DNA from: Phocaeicola sp.
Lineage (GTDB): Bacteria > Bacteroidota > Bacteroidia > Bacteroidales > Bacteroidaceae
Assembly (NCBI GenBank): GCA_020026225.1
Contig: JAHHQU010000095.1
Coordinates: forward strand, 1 to 6,727
DNA: 6,727 bases
Reading direction: 5' to 3'
A model generated the notes under the pieces. That model had not been told where the DNA came from. It searched no databases and saw nothing but the letters and a program-made list of their open reading frames with translations. Position numbers and translations under genes: made by a program. Numbering within the stretch: the first letter of the stretch is position 1; each line of letters begins with the position of its first letter. Below are positions 1-6,685 of the stretch, piece by piece.

Positions 1-51
1 AGGACCTCCAGATTATGAGTCTGTTGCTCTAACCAACTGAGCTACAAGTCC
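1..51 (-). tRNA. tRNA with CAT anticodon (Met or Ile2), 3' end cut off by window edge
   Basis: Read on the minus strand from 51, the sequence folds as the 5' part of a tRNA. It has a 7-nt acceptor strand GGACTTG, then TA, a D arm with stem GCTC/GAGC and loop AGTTGGTTA, an anticodon arm with loop CTCATAA, a 5-nt variable loop AGGTC, and the first bases of the T arm. The anticodon CAT lies at 17-15. The T arm, 3' acceptor strand and any CCA lie beyond base 1. A CAT anticodon fits elongator tRNA-Met, or tRNA-Ile2 whose C34 is changed to lysidine by TilS. The D loop carries the usual GG, and an initiator identity is less likely, though the acceptor end and the anticodon-stem G-C run cannot be fully assessed. 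Met versus Ile2 cannot be decided without the missing 3' half. Confidence 0.93.
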
Positions 52-79
52 GGTATTCGTTTTTTATCCGAATGCACTG

Positions 80-110
80 CAAAAGTAGAATAAAGAACCC
101 AAATATGCAA
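80..110 (-). promoter_or_regulatory. Bacteroidales-type promoter for the tRNA gene
   Basis: On the minus strand, TACTTTTG (87-80) matches the Bacteroides -7 consensus TAnnTTTG. TTGC (110-107) sits exactly 19 bases upstream, in the place of the -33 element. This spacing and orientation put transcription start at about 73-76, some 22-25 bases before the mature tRNA 5' end at 51, as expected for a tRNA precursor leader. Both boxes are seen directly; their use as a promoter is inferred from the known sigma-ABfr consensus. Confidence 0.7.
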
Positions 111-169
111 CATTTTTGTAAGAAAAATCAAAAAAAAACTAATACTTCTATTTTTCTCATTATATATTG

Positions 170-177
170 TATTTTTG
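170..177 (+). promoter_or_regulatory. -7 box of the calcium ATPase promoter
   Basis: TATTTTTG matches the TAnnTTTG -7 element of Bacteroides primary-sigma promoters and lies 27 bases before the ATG at 205. Transcription would begin near 183, leaving a leader of about 20 nt. The -33 region around 147-151 is only AT-rich, with no clear TTTG, so the site is supported by one element. In such an AT-rich spacer a chance match is possible. Confidence 0.45.
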
Positions 178-204
178 TACAGATTTATTTTCAATTTTTA
201 TTAA

Positions 205-2832
205 ATGTCACAGAATACTAAAGAATCACATTTCTTGGGACTTACAGACCAAGAAGTATTGTCCAACAGAGAAAAATACGGTGTAAATCTTTTAACTCCT
301 CCCAAACGCCCCTCTATTTGGAAATTATATCTCGAAAAATTTCAAGATCCTGTCATTAAGGTCCTGCTAGTCGCTGCGTTCTTTTCACTAATTATTTCAA
401 TAATTGAAAATGAATATGCTGAAACGATAGGTATTTTCTTCGCTATCTTCTTGGCTACAGGTATCGGATTTTATTTTGAATACGACGCCAACAAAAAATT
501 TGATCTCCTGAATGCTGTAGGAGAAGAGACTCCCATTACTGTTATCAGAAATGGAAAAATTCACGAAATACCTAGAAAAGAAATTGTCGTTGGAGATGTC
601 GTCATTTTAAATACCGGTGAAGAGGTCCCAGCCGACGGAATATTACTGGAAGCGGTTTCATTGCAAATCAATGAATCCAACCTGACCGGTGAACTGATGG
701 TCCACAAAACGACAGAAGAAGCAGAATTCGATGAAGAAGCAACTTATCCTTCGAATGCCGTGATGCGTGGCACCACTGTTACAGACGGACATGGAATCAT
801 GAAGGTGGAACGTGTGGGGGACCATACTGAAATCGGTAAGGTCGCTCGACAATCAACAGAACAGAGTGAAGAGGAGACTCCTCTTAACATTCAGCTGACC
901 AAGTTAGCCAACCTTATCGGCAAGGTCGGATTTACCATTGCTACCCTCACCTTTGTAATCTTTACAGGTAAAGACCTTTATGAATATTTCACCACTACCG
1001 ATGCTACCGGATGGCAGCAAGTGTTGGAATGTGCCCAAATCGTATTGAAGTATTTCATGATGGCAGTCACATTGATTGTTGTAGCAGTTCCAGAAGGACT
1101 ACCCATGAGCGTAACCTTGAGTCTGGCACTGAACATGCGACGTATGCTCAAGACTAACAATCTGGTCAGAAAAATGCATGCATGTGAAACAATGGGAGCC
1201 ATCAATGTTATCTGTACTGATAAGACAGGAACACTGACTCAAAACTTGATGCAAGTATATGAGGCCAAACTCAATGAAAAGGATGCAGAACTGACCACCG
1301 AGAATATCGCAACCAATTCAACTGCCTTTTTGGAAGAAAAGAATGAAGGTGAAAAACCTTCTGGAGTTGGTAATCCTACAGAGGTAGCTCTTCTGCTTTG
1401 GCTGAACGGACAAGGTAAAAACTACATGGAATTACGAGAAGGAGCCAGAATCGTAAATCAACTGACTTTTTCTACAGAACGTAAATACATGGCAACCCTC
1501 GTGGATTCACCGATACAGAAAAAGCGTATCTTATATATAAAAGGTGCGCCAGAGATTGTAATGGGAAAATGTAATCTGACTGCTGAGGATATTCAAAAGA
1601 ACAATGAACAATTATTGGCTTACCAGAATAAAGCCATGCGCACATTGGGACTTGCCTATAAAGTGATTTCAGAAGAGGACTCAAAGGATTGTGCAGAACT
1701 GGTAAATGCCGGAAATATGACTTTCCTTGGAATCTTTGCAATCAGCGACCCAATTCGACCAGATGTTCCTGAAGCTGTAAAGAAATGCCAATCAGCGGGA
1801 ATCAGCGTTAAGATTGTGACAGGTGACACTCCTGGAACGGCAACCGAAATAGCTCGTCAGATTGGTCTTTGGCAACCAGAAGACACAGAACGCAATCGAA
1901 TTACAGGAAGTGACTTCGCAGCCTTAAGCGATGAAGAAGCATTGGATCGTGTGCTCGACTTAAAGGTGATGAGCCGTGCTCGCCCAATGGATAAACAGCG
2001 TCTGGTGCAATTACTGCAACAAAAAGGAGCAGTGGTAGCAGTAACAGGAGATGGTACGAATGATGCCCCTGCCTTGAATCATGCACAAGTAGGGTTATCT
2101 ATGGGAACTGGAACATCCGTTGCAAAAGAAGCTAGCGACATTACTTTACTTGACGACTCATTCCATAGCATTGCAACAGCCGTCATGTGGGGTCGTTCCT
2201 TATACAAGAACATACAACGATTTATTGTCTTCCAGCTTACCATCAACGTTGTGGCTCTATTCAGTGTATTGTTGGGTGCTTTCTTCGGAACTGCCCTACC
2301 TCTTACCGTTACGCAAATGCTCTGGGTAAACTTGATTATGGACACTTTTGCTGCAATGGCTTTAGCTTCGATTTCTCCAAGCATGGATGTTATGAATGAG
2401 AAGCCTCGTAAACGAACAGACTTCATCATTACAAAATCGATGAGAAATACAATCTTCGGCGTAGGCTTGACATTCCTTGCTCTGCTGATGGGACTCCTTA
2501 TTTACTATAAAGGACAACCTGGGGGAATGAGTACTCACCACCTGACCATCTTCTTTACGATTTTTGTCATGCTGCAATTTTGGAACTTGTTTAATGCAAG
2601 CGTTTTCGGGACCAACCATTCCGTATTCAAAGATGCAAGTCATGCTTTGGGTATGTTAGGAGTCGCACTCATTATCTTGGTGGGACAAATTATCATTGTC
2701 AGCTTCGGTGGAAAGGTATTCCGTACAGAGCCTCTTGCTTTCATGGAATGGATTTACATCATTGCAGGTACCTCACTTGTATTCTGGATAGGTGAGATTC
2801 TCCGAGGCTTACAACGAATGAAAAAGAAATGA
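205..2832 (+). CDS. Calcium-translocating P-type ATPase, PMCA (P2B) type
   Basis: An 875-residue inner-membrane ion pump that couples ATP hydrolysis to cation export, most probably Ca2+. The order is a cation-ATPase N-terminal segment (~9-75), membrane helices M1-M2 (~50-91), an actuator domain with TGE at 161-163, M3-M4 (~236-300) with PEGLP at 296-300, the phosphorylation motif DKTGTLT (Asp339), nucleotide-binding KGAPE (Lys446), TGD (539-541), hinge motif GDGTNDAP (615-622) and M5-M10 (~673-866). The type is called from Glu297 in M4, Asn709 and Asp713 in M6 (NLIMD), and M5 reading LTINVVA, which fits P2B pumps with a single Ca2+ site rather than SERCA types. The short basic C terminus shows no calmodulin-binding extension, as usual in bacteria. 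The position after TGE is Leu164 rather than the usual Ser. The ATG directly follows an in-frame TAA at 202-204, so the start is firm; there is no Shine-Dalgarno sequence. Family and mechanism are near certain; Ca2+ specificity is inferred. Confidence 0.95.
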   Translation: MSQNTKESHFLGLTDQEVLSNREKYGVNLLTPPKRPSIWKLYLEKFQDPVIKVLLVAAFFSLIISIIENEYAETIGIFFAIFLATGIGFYFEYDANKKFDLLNAVGEETPITVIRNGKIHEIPRKEIVVGDVVILNTGEEVPADGILLEAVSLQINESNLTGELMVHKTTEEAEFDEEATYPSNAVMRGTTVTDGHGIMKVERVGDHTEIGKVARQSTEQSEEETPLNIQLTKLANLIGKVGFTIATLTFVIFTGKDLYEYFTTTDATGWQQVLECAQIVLKYFMMAVTLIVVAVPEGLPMSVTLSLALNMRRMLKTNNLVRKMHACETMGAINVICTDKTGTLTQNLMQVYEAKLNEKDAELTTENIATNSTAFLEEKNEGEKPSGVGNPTEVALLLWLNGQGKNYMELREGARIVNQLTFSTERKYMATLVDSPIQKKRILYIKGAPEIVMGKCNLTAEDIQKNNEQLLAYQNKAMRTLGLAYKVISEEDSKDCAELVNAGNMTFLGIFAISDPIRPDVPEAVKKCQSAGISVKIVTGDTPGTATEIARQIGLWQPEDTERNRITGSDFAALSDEEALDRVLDLKVMSRARPMDKQRLVQLLQQKGAVVAVTGDGTNDAPALNHAQVGLSMGTGTSVAKEASDITLLDDSFHSIATAVMWGRSLYKNIQRFIVFQLTINVVALFSVLLGAFFGTALPLTVTQMLWVNLIMDTFAAMALASISPSMDVMNEKPRKRTDFIITKSMRNTIFGVGLTFLALLMGLLIYYKGQPGGMSTHHLTIFFTIFVMLQFWNLFNASVFGTNHSVFKDASHALGMLGVALIILVGQIIIVSFGGKVFRTEPLAFMEWIYIIAGTSLVFWIGEILRGLQRMKKK

Positions 2833-2844
2833 TTATGATAGTTG

Positions 2845-2882
2845 TCTTTCTTTACTGTGAATGACTTCACAGTAAAGAAAGA
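2845..2882 (+). terminator. Perfect 17-bp hairpin between ATPase and HAD genes (terminator or processing site)
   Basis: The arms 2845-2861 and 2866-2882 are perfectly complementary over 17 bp with a 4-nt loop TGAC. The stem begins 13 bases after the ATPase stop codon, the usual place for a terminator. It is AT-rich and is followed by AATTGAATAAGG rather than a run of T, so it is not a textbook intrinsic terminator. It could be a partial terminator, a 3' end stabiliser of the ATPase mRNA, or an RNase III processing site between two cistrons. The structure is certain; the role is not. Confidence 0.55.
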
Positions 2883-2888
2883 ATTGAA

Positions 2889-2895
2889 TAAGGAG
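2889..2895 (+). promoter_or_regulatory. Shine-Dalgarno sequence of the HAD gene
   Basis: TAAGGAG lies 7 bases before the ATG at 2903, which is ideal spacing. It stands out because Bacteroidales genes often lack such a sequence and the other three coding genes here show none. It supports 2903 as the true start, together with an in-frame TGA at 2885-2887. Confidence 0.7.
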
Positions 2896-2902
2896 TCTTG
2901 AG

Positions 2903-3529
2903 ATGAAAATAAAAAACATCATTTTTGATTGGGGAGGCGTATTGATTGACCTTGATATGAAAGGCTGTATCAAAGCTTTCGAAGAAATCGGGATTCATGA
3001 TTTCTATCAACTCATCACAGGGGCTGAAGAAACGGGTATTTTTAAAACTTACGAATTGGGAAACTGCACTACCAGTGAGTTTCATGAAGCTGTTCGAAAT
3101 CTTGCCAACCGTCCACTCACAGATGCAGACATTGATCATGTATGGAATGCCATGGTAAAAAGTGTTCCTGAGAAAAAGTTGCAATTGCTCGCAGAATTAA
3201 AGGAACAATATGCTGTTTATCTGCTCAGCAATACCAATGAACTTCATTGGGAATACGCTTCCGATAAGGTTTTCCAATATAAAGGAATGAAGCGAGAAGA
3301 TTTCTTCAAGGAAACCTTCTTGTCTTTCCGCATGCATTTAGCCAAACCGGATACAAAAATATTCCGTACCGCACTCCAAGAAGCCAATTTAAATCCGGGT
3401 GAAACACTCTTTATAGATGATTCTCCCATCAATTGCGAGGCTGCCGCCGCCGTTCAATTACAAACCCTTTATTACATACCTGGTACAGACCTAAGGACTG
3501 TACTCTCTGAAAAATTATGCAAATACTAA
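2903..3529 (+). CDS. HAD-superfamily (subfamily IA) phosphatase, YihX-like
   Basis: A 208-residue soluble cytoplasmic hydrolase of normal length for HAD-IA enzymes. Motif I is FDWGGVLIDLD with nucleophile Asp9; motif II is SNTN with Ser109; motif III is AKPD with Lys148; motif IV is IDDSP with Asp172 and Asp173 for Mg2+. Residues ~15-90 form the helical cap. The SNTN-H pattern at 109-115 and a Gly at the +2 position of motif I (Gly11) resemble E. coli YihX, a sugar-phosphate phosphatase, rather than the common DxDGT form. The gene overlaps ribF by 13 bp, so the two are likely translated together. From that context, substrates such as FMN or a phosphorylated riboflavin intermediate are possible, but this is inference; sugar phosphates are equally possible. 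The family assignment is strong, the substrate unknown. Confidence 0.9.
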   Translation: MKIKNIIFDWGGVLIDLDMKGCIKAFEEIGIHDFYQLITGAEETGIFKTYELGNCTTSEFHEAVRNLANRPLTDADIDHVWNAMVKSVPEKKLQLLAELKEQYAVYLLSNTNELHWEYASDKVFQYKGMKREDFFKETFLSFRMHLAKPDTKIFRTALQEANLNPGETLFIDDSPINCEAAAAVQLQTLYYIPGTDLRTVLSEKLCKY

Positions 3530-4440
3530 AAGGAAATACAGAACCCTACCCTATCTTGCCTTGTGCTGCCACCATCGGCTGTTTTGATGGCGTTCACCGT
3601 GGACATCGATTTCTTATCGACCAAGTCTACGATGTAGCTAGAGCCAGAGGTCTTAAAAGTGCATTCATCACTTTTCCTGTACATCCAAGAGTGGTAATGC
3701 AAGCCGACTATCAACCAGAACTTTTATCTTGTCTGCAACAGAAAATAGATTTAATCAGTCAGTTGGAAGCCGATTATTGTATTCTGCTTCCTTTTACCCG
3801 CGAGCTATCCCAACTATCGGCACGGGAATTCATGGAATTTTTGCATAACAAGTACCGGGTAGAAGTACTCGTGATAGGTTACGACCACCGTTTTGGCCAT
3901 AATCGAAGCGAAGGTTTCGAAGAGTATTGCCAATACGGAAAAGAACTGGGTATTGAAGTAATACAAGCCAAGGCGTTAGTGGAAAACGGGAACTCCATCA
4001 GTTCTTCACTCATCCGCTCCTTATTGAAGGAAGGCCAAGTAGAAGAAGCAAACCATTATCTAGGTTATTGCTATTATTTGGATGGCACCATTGTCAACGG
4101 TTATAAGGTAGGTAGAAAATTGGGCTTTCCTACAGCCAACCTGCTTCCCTCCTGCGACGACAAACTGGTTCCAGCTGAAGGAGTGTATGCTGTTTATGCC
4201 TACATCAACGGTACCCGGTATCCCGCCATGCTGAACATAGGACATCGACCGACTGTAAATAATGGCTCCGATAGAAGCATTGAAGCACATATCATCGATT
4301 TTCATGAAGGCATATACAATAAACAGATGCGCATCGAATTCATTACCCGGCTCCGTAAAGAAAAGAAGTTTGACTCACTAGATGAACTAGTCAAGCAATT
4401 GAATATTGATAAAGAAAGGATTTCGCAAATACTCCGATAA
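3517..4440 (+). CDS. ribF: Bifunctional riboflavin kinase / FAD synthetase
   Basis: A 307-residue cytoplasmic enzyme that phosphorylates riboflavin to FMN and adenylates FMN to FAD. The N-terminal FMN adenylyltransferase domain (~1-180) has the nucleotidyltransferase motif GCFDGVHRGH at 21-30 (His27, His30), ITFPVHP at 51-57, GYDHRFG at 121-127 and ISSSLIR at 161-167. The C-terminal riboflavin kinase domain (~183-307) has GRKLGFPTANL at 199-209 with the PTAN signature at 205-208, LNIGHRPTV at 239-247, the probable catalytic Glu256 and RIEFITRLRKEKKF at 272-285. Both domains look complete and the length is typical. The ATG lies inside the 3' end of the HAD gene, in another frame and 13 bp before that gene's stop ends. 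No Shine-Dalgarno or -7 box is seen close upstream, so expression probably depends on the upstream cistron by coupling. The identification is very secure. Confidence 0.97.
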   Translation: MQILKGNTEPYPILPCAATIGCFDGVHRGHRFLIDQVYDVARARGLKSAFITFPVHPRVVMQADYQPELLSCLQQKIDLISQLEADYCILLPFTRELSQLSAREFMEFLHNKYRVEVLVIGYDHRFGHNRSEGFEEYCQYGKELGIEVIQAKALVENGNSISSSLIRSLLKEGQVEEANHYLGYCYYLDGTIVNGYKVGRKLGFPTANLLPSCDDKLVPAEGVYAVYAYINGTRYPAMLNIGHRPTVNNGSDRSIEAHIIDFHEGIYNKQMRIEFITRLRKEKKFDSLDELVKQLNIDKERISQILR

Positions 4441-4515
4441 TAAATTCTTCTATTTTACTGATTGGTCTAATTAAGAAAATACCTAAGAGATAATTATTTA
4501 TCCGCGAAATGTACG

Positions 4516-4523
4516 TATCTTTG
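4516..4523 (+). promoter_or_regulatory. -7 box of the RNA helicase promoter
   Basis: TATCTTTG, followed by CA, is a strong match to the Bacteroides -7 consensus TAnnTTTG and lies 25 bases before the helicase ATG. Transcription would begin near 4529-4530, leaving a leader of about 20 nt. The -33 region near 4493-4500 is AT-rich (TTATTTA) without a clean TTTG. The short leader leaves no room for a long structured cold-shock type 5' UTR from this start. Confidence 0.65.
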
Positions 4524-4548
4524 CACCCAAATTAGACAGCAACATTAG

Positions 4549-6471
4549 ATGAAGACATTTGAAGAATTAGGCGTTTCTGAAGAAATACGCCAGGCCATTC
4601 AAGAGATGGGATATGAGAATCCTATGCCTGTACAAGAAGAAGTAATTCCGTATTTATTGGGAAATCGCAATGACGTAGTAGCTCTGGCTCAAACCGGAAC
4701 TGGAAAAACAGCCGCATTTGGTCTGCCGCTGATTCAAAAAATAAATGTAAAGGACAATGTGCCGCAAGCACTGGTTCTTTGCCCTACCCGTGAACTCTGC
4801 CTGCAGATTGCAGGCGACTTGACCGATTATTCCAAGTACATCACAAACCTAAAGATATTGCCCGTATATGGCGGTTCATCAATCGACAGCCAAATACGCT
4901 CTTTGAAAAAAGGAGTTCATATCATCGTGGCAACTCCTGGACGTCTTATCGACTTGATGGAACGTAAAGTGGCTCACCTCGAGACCGTACGTGACGTTGT
5001 AATGGACGAAGCCGATGAGATGTTGAACATGGGATTCACAGACAGCATCAACGCCATTTTGGAGAAAGTTCCAGAAGACCGCAATACATTGATGTTCTCT
5101 GCTACCATGAGTCCTGAAATTGCGCGCATCGCAAAAACTTATCTTCACAATGCCAAAGAAATTACGATAGGTACAAAGAACGAAGGAAGCAAGAATGTGA
5201 ATCACATTGCTTATATCGTTCACGCAAAGGATAAATACCTTGCCTTGAAACGTATCGTGGACTTTTATCCTCAAATTTATGGTATCATTTTCTGCCGTAC
5301 TCGTAAAGAGACTCAAGAAATTGCCGACAAATTGATTCAAGACGGTTACGATGCAGATTCATTGCATGGAGAATTGAGTCAGGCTCAACGTGACCTCGTA
5401 ATGCAGAAGTTCCGCCAGCGTCATCTCCAGTTATTGGTTGCTACCGACGTAGCCGCTCGCGGTCTTGACGTGAATGATTTGACTCACGTCATCAACTATG
5501 CACTGCCTGATGATACAGAAAGCTATACTCATCGAAGCGGACGTACAGGTCGTGCTGGTAAGACTGGTATTTCTATCGCCATCATCAACCTGCGTGAAAA
5601 AGGAAAGATGCGTGAAATTGAACGGATCATCAACAAGAAGTTCAATGTAGAAACTCTTCCAGAAGGAAAAGAAATCTGCGAACAGCAGTTGATTAAGGTT
5701 GTGGATGATATCGAAAAGGTAAAAGTTGATGAAGAAGAAATTGCAGCCTTCATGCCTGGCATCTATCGCAAGTTGGAATGGCTTAGCAAAGAGGACTTGT
5801 TGAAACGTGTGGTTTCTATGGAATTCAATCGCTTCTTGGATTATTATAAGAATGCTCCTGTCATTGAACAACCTAGTGCAAACGATAGACAACGTGAGCC
5901 CAAAGAACGTAAGGACCGTGGTTCCGATAGAGAAAAGACAGCTCGAAAGGCAGAAAAAGGTTATACCCGCTTCTTCTTGAACCTCGGTAAAACAGACGGT
6001 TTCTACGCCAACCAAGTTATAGAGCTGATTAATCGCAACTTGAAAAAGGAACGCATTCAAATTGGTCGCATCGACCTGATGCAGAACTTCTCTTTCTTCG
6101 AAGTTGCCGAAGCACAGGCTCCACTGATTTTGAAAGCCCTGAATAAGGTAAGCCTCAACGGCCGCCGTGTCGTAGTAGAAATTGCCGGAGAAAATACGGG
6201 TAAGAGTGATAAAGGTGGACGCAAACGCGGGAACGATGAAGGTCGCTCTTCACGAGGAAAAGAGACCAGAGGTCGTGACGGGAAAAACAGAGACAACGTT
6301 GAAAAGAAGAATAAGCCAAGCCGCGAAGAACGTGGTTACACTGCAGCCAGAGGTCCTAAGAAGAAAGATGACTGGAAACAGTTCTTCAACAACGATGAAC
6401 GTCCCTTTAGAGGAGAAATGCCAGACTTTGAAGAAGAAGGATGGGCACGACGCAGCAAAAAAAGAAAATAA
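4549..6471 (+). CDS. DEAD-box ATP-dependent RNA helicase, DeaD/CsdA-like
   Basis: A 640-residue cytoplasmic RNA helicase that uses ATP to unwind short RNA duplexes. In this family the usual roles are ribosome assembly, mRNA decay and growth in the cold. Helicase domain 1 shows a Q motif ending at Gln29, motif I AQTGTGKT (47-54), PTREL (79-83), GG (108-109), TPGR (129-132), DEAD (153-156) and SAT (184-186). Domain 2 has IIFCRTRKE (246-254), ATDVAARGLD (298-307) and HRSGRTGRAG (328-337). After a helical region (~345-440) and a charged linker (~441-470) comes a DbpA-type RNA-binding domain (~471-546) starting YTRFFLNLG. A Gly/Arg/Lys-rich tail (~547-640) ends in an acidic patch and RRSKKRK. This layout and length match E. 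coli DeaD (CsdA). The ATG directly follows an in-frame TAG at 4546-4548. No Shine-Dalgarno is seen. The gene has its own promoter and terminator. The family is certain; the exact ortholog name is less so. Confidence 0.95.
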   Translation: MKTFEELGVSEEIRQAIQEMGYENPMPVQEEVIPYLLGNRNDVVALAQTGTGKTAAFGLPLIQKINVKDNVPQALVLCPTRELCLQIAGDLTDYSKYITNLKILPVYGGSSIDSQIRSLKKGVHIIVATPGRLIDLMERKVAHLETVRDVVMDEADEMLNMGFTDSINAILEKVPEDRNTLMFSATMSPEIARIAKTYLHNAKEITIGTKNEGSKNVNHIAYIVHAKDKYLALKRIVDFYPQIYGIIFCRTRKETQEIADKLIQDGYDADSLHGELSQAQRDLVMQKFRQRHLQLLVATDVAARGLDVNDLTHVINYALPDDTESYTHRSGRTGRAGKTGISIAIINLREKGKMREIERIINKKFNVETLPEGKEICEQQLIKVVDDIEKVKVDEEEIAAFMPGIYRKLEWLSKEDLLKRVVSMEFNRFLDYYKNAPVIEQPSANDRQREPKERKDRGSDREKTARKAEKGYTRFFLNLGKTDGFYANQVIELINRNLKKERIQIGRIDLMQNFSFFEVAEAQAPLILKALNKVSLNGRRVVVEIAGENTGKSDKGGRKRGNDEGRSSRGKETRGRDGKNRDNVEKKNKPSREERGYTAARGPKKKDDWKQFFNNDERPFRGEMPDFEEEGWARRSKKRK

Positions 6472-6488
6472 ACGTTCAAACTAAAATA

Positions 6489-6532
6489 AATAAAGCCGTT
6501 TTAGCGAAATGCTAAAACGGCTTTATTGTTTT
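6489..6532 (+). terminator. Intrinsic terminator of the RNA helicase gene
   Basis: The arms 6489-6505 and 6511-6527 form a perfect 17-bp stem with a GC-containing core (AAAGCCG/CGGCTTT) and a 5-nt loop GAAAT. The stem is followed by GTTTT at 6528-6532, and the arm itself ends in CTTTATT. It begins 17 bases after the helicase stop codon. The A-rich left flank would give U-rich RNA on the other strand, so it could also work for minus-strand transcription entering from the right. Confidence 0.9.
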
Positions 6533-6568
6533 AAAGGAGAATACGGTCATTCCTCCTTCAAATGAGAA

Positions 6569-6685
6569 TCACTCTATAATCAATTTTAACTTCTTTGCTC
6601 CTGTGCGTGCTTTCAGCCATTGAGCTATTTTCGTACGATTCTCTTCTTCCATCTTTTCAGAAGTACATCCTAAAATAGTCGTCCC
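6569..6685 (-). pseudogene. Possible decayed 3' end of an unidentified gene
   Basis: Read on the minus strand, an open frame of 38 codons runs from 6685 to the TGA at 6571-6569, with an ATG at 6652-6650 that would give 27 residues. The peptide is charged and protein-like (MEEENRTKIAQWLKAR, then a Lys-rich stretch ending LKLIIE). No ribosome binding site is evident. An in-frame TAA lies just upstream at 6688-6686. The neighbouring frame upstream (6711-6682) also reads plausibly, as ISIDKDVLKG, so a single-base frameshift near 6680-6686 could join the two. This suggests the C-terminal remnant of a broken gene, but so short a stretch may be chance. The product is not recognised. Confidence 0.2.

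Noticed and set aside
2079..2643. Several overlapping frames on both strands within the ATPase 3' half
   Set aside because: All lie within the strongly conserved hinge and M5-M8 region of the ATPase, and none resembles a known protein.
4441..4515. Possible terminator or regulatory RNA between ribF and the helicase gene
   Set aside because: No stable hairpin is found in this AT-rich spacer; only the -7 box at its right end is supported.
4879..5340. A 153-codon minus-strand frame inside the helicase gene
   Set aside because: It is antisense to conserved helicase motifs with no start signal or family resemblance.
5431..6060. A 209-codon open frame on the minus strand inside the helicase gene
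   Set aside because: It is fully antisense to a certain gene. Its Phe/Leu-rich make-up is what GAA, AAG and AAA codons give when read backwards, and it has no promoter or recognisable domain.
6182..6484. A 100-codon plus-strand frame overlapping the helicase 3' end
   Set aside because: It lies in another frame of the Lys/Arg/Glu-rich tail, passes the helicase stop by only 13 bases, has no own start signal and shows no recognisable fold. It is a low-complexity shadow.
6533..6557. Short inverted repeat AAGGAG...CTCCTT just after the helicase terminator
   Set aside because: Six-base arms with a long loop are expected by chance, and the AAGGAG is not followed by a start codon at a useful distance.
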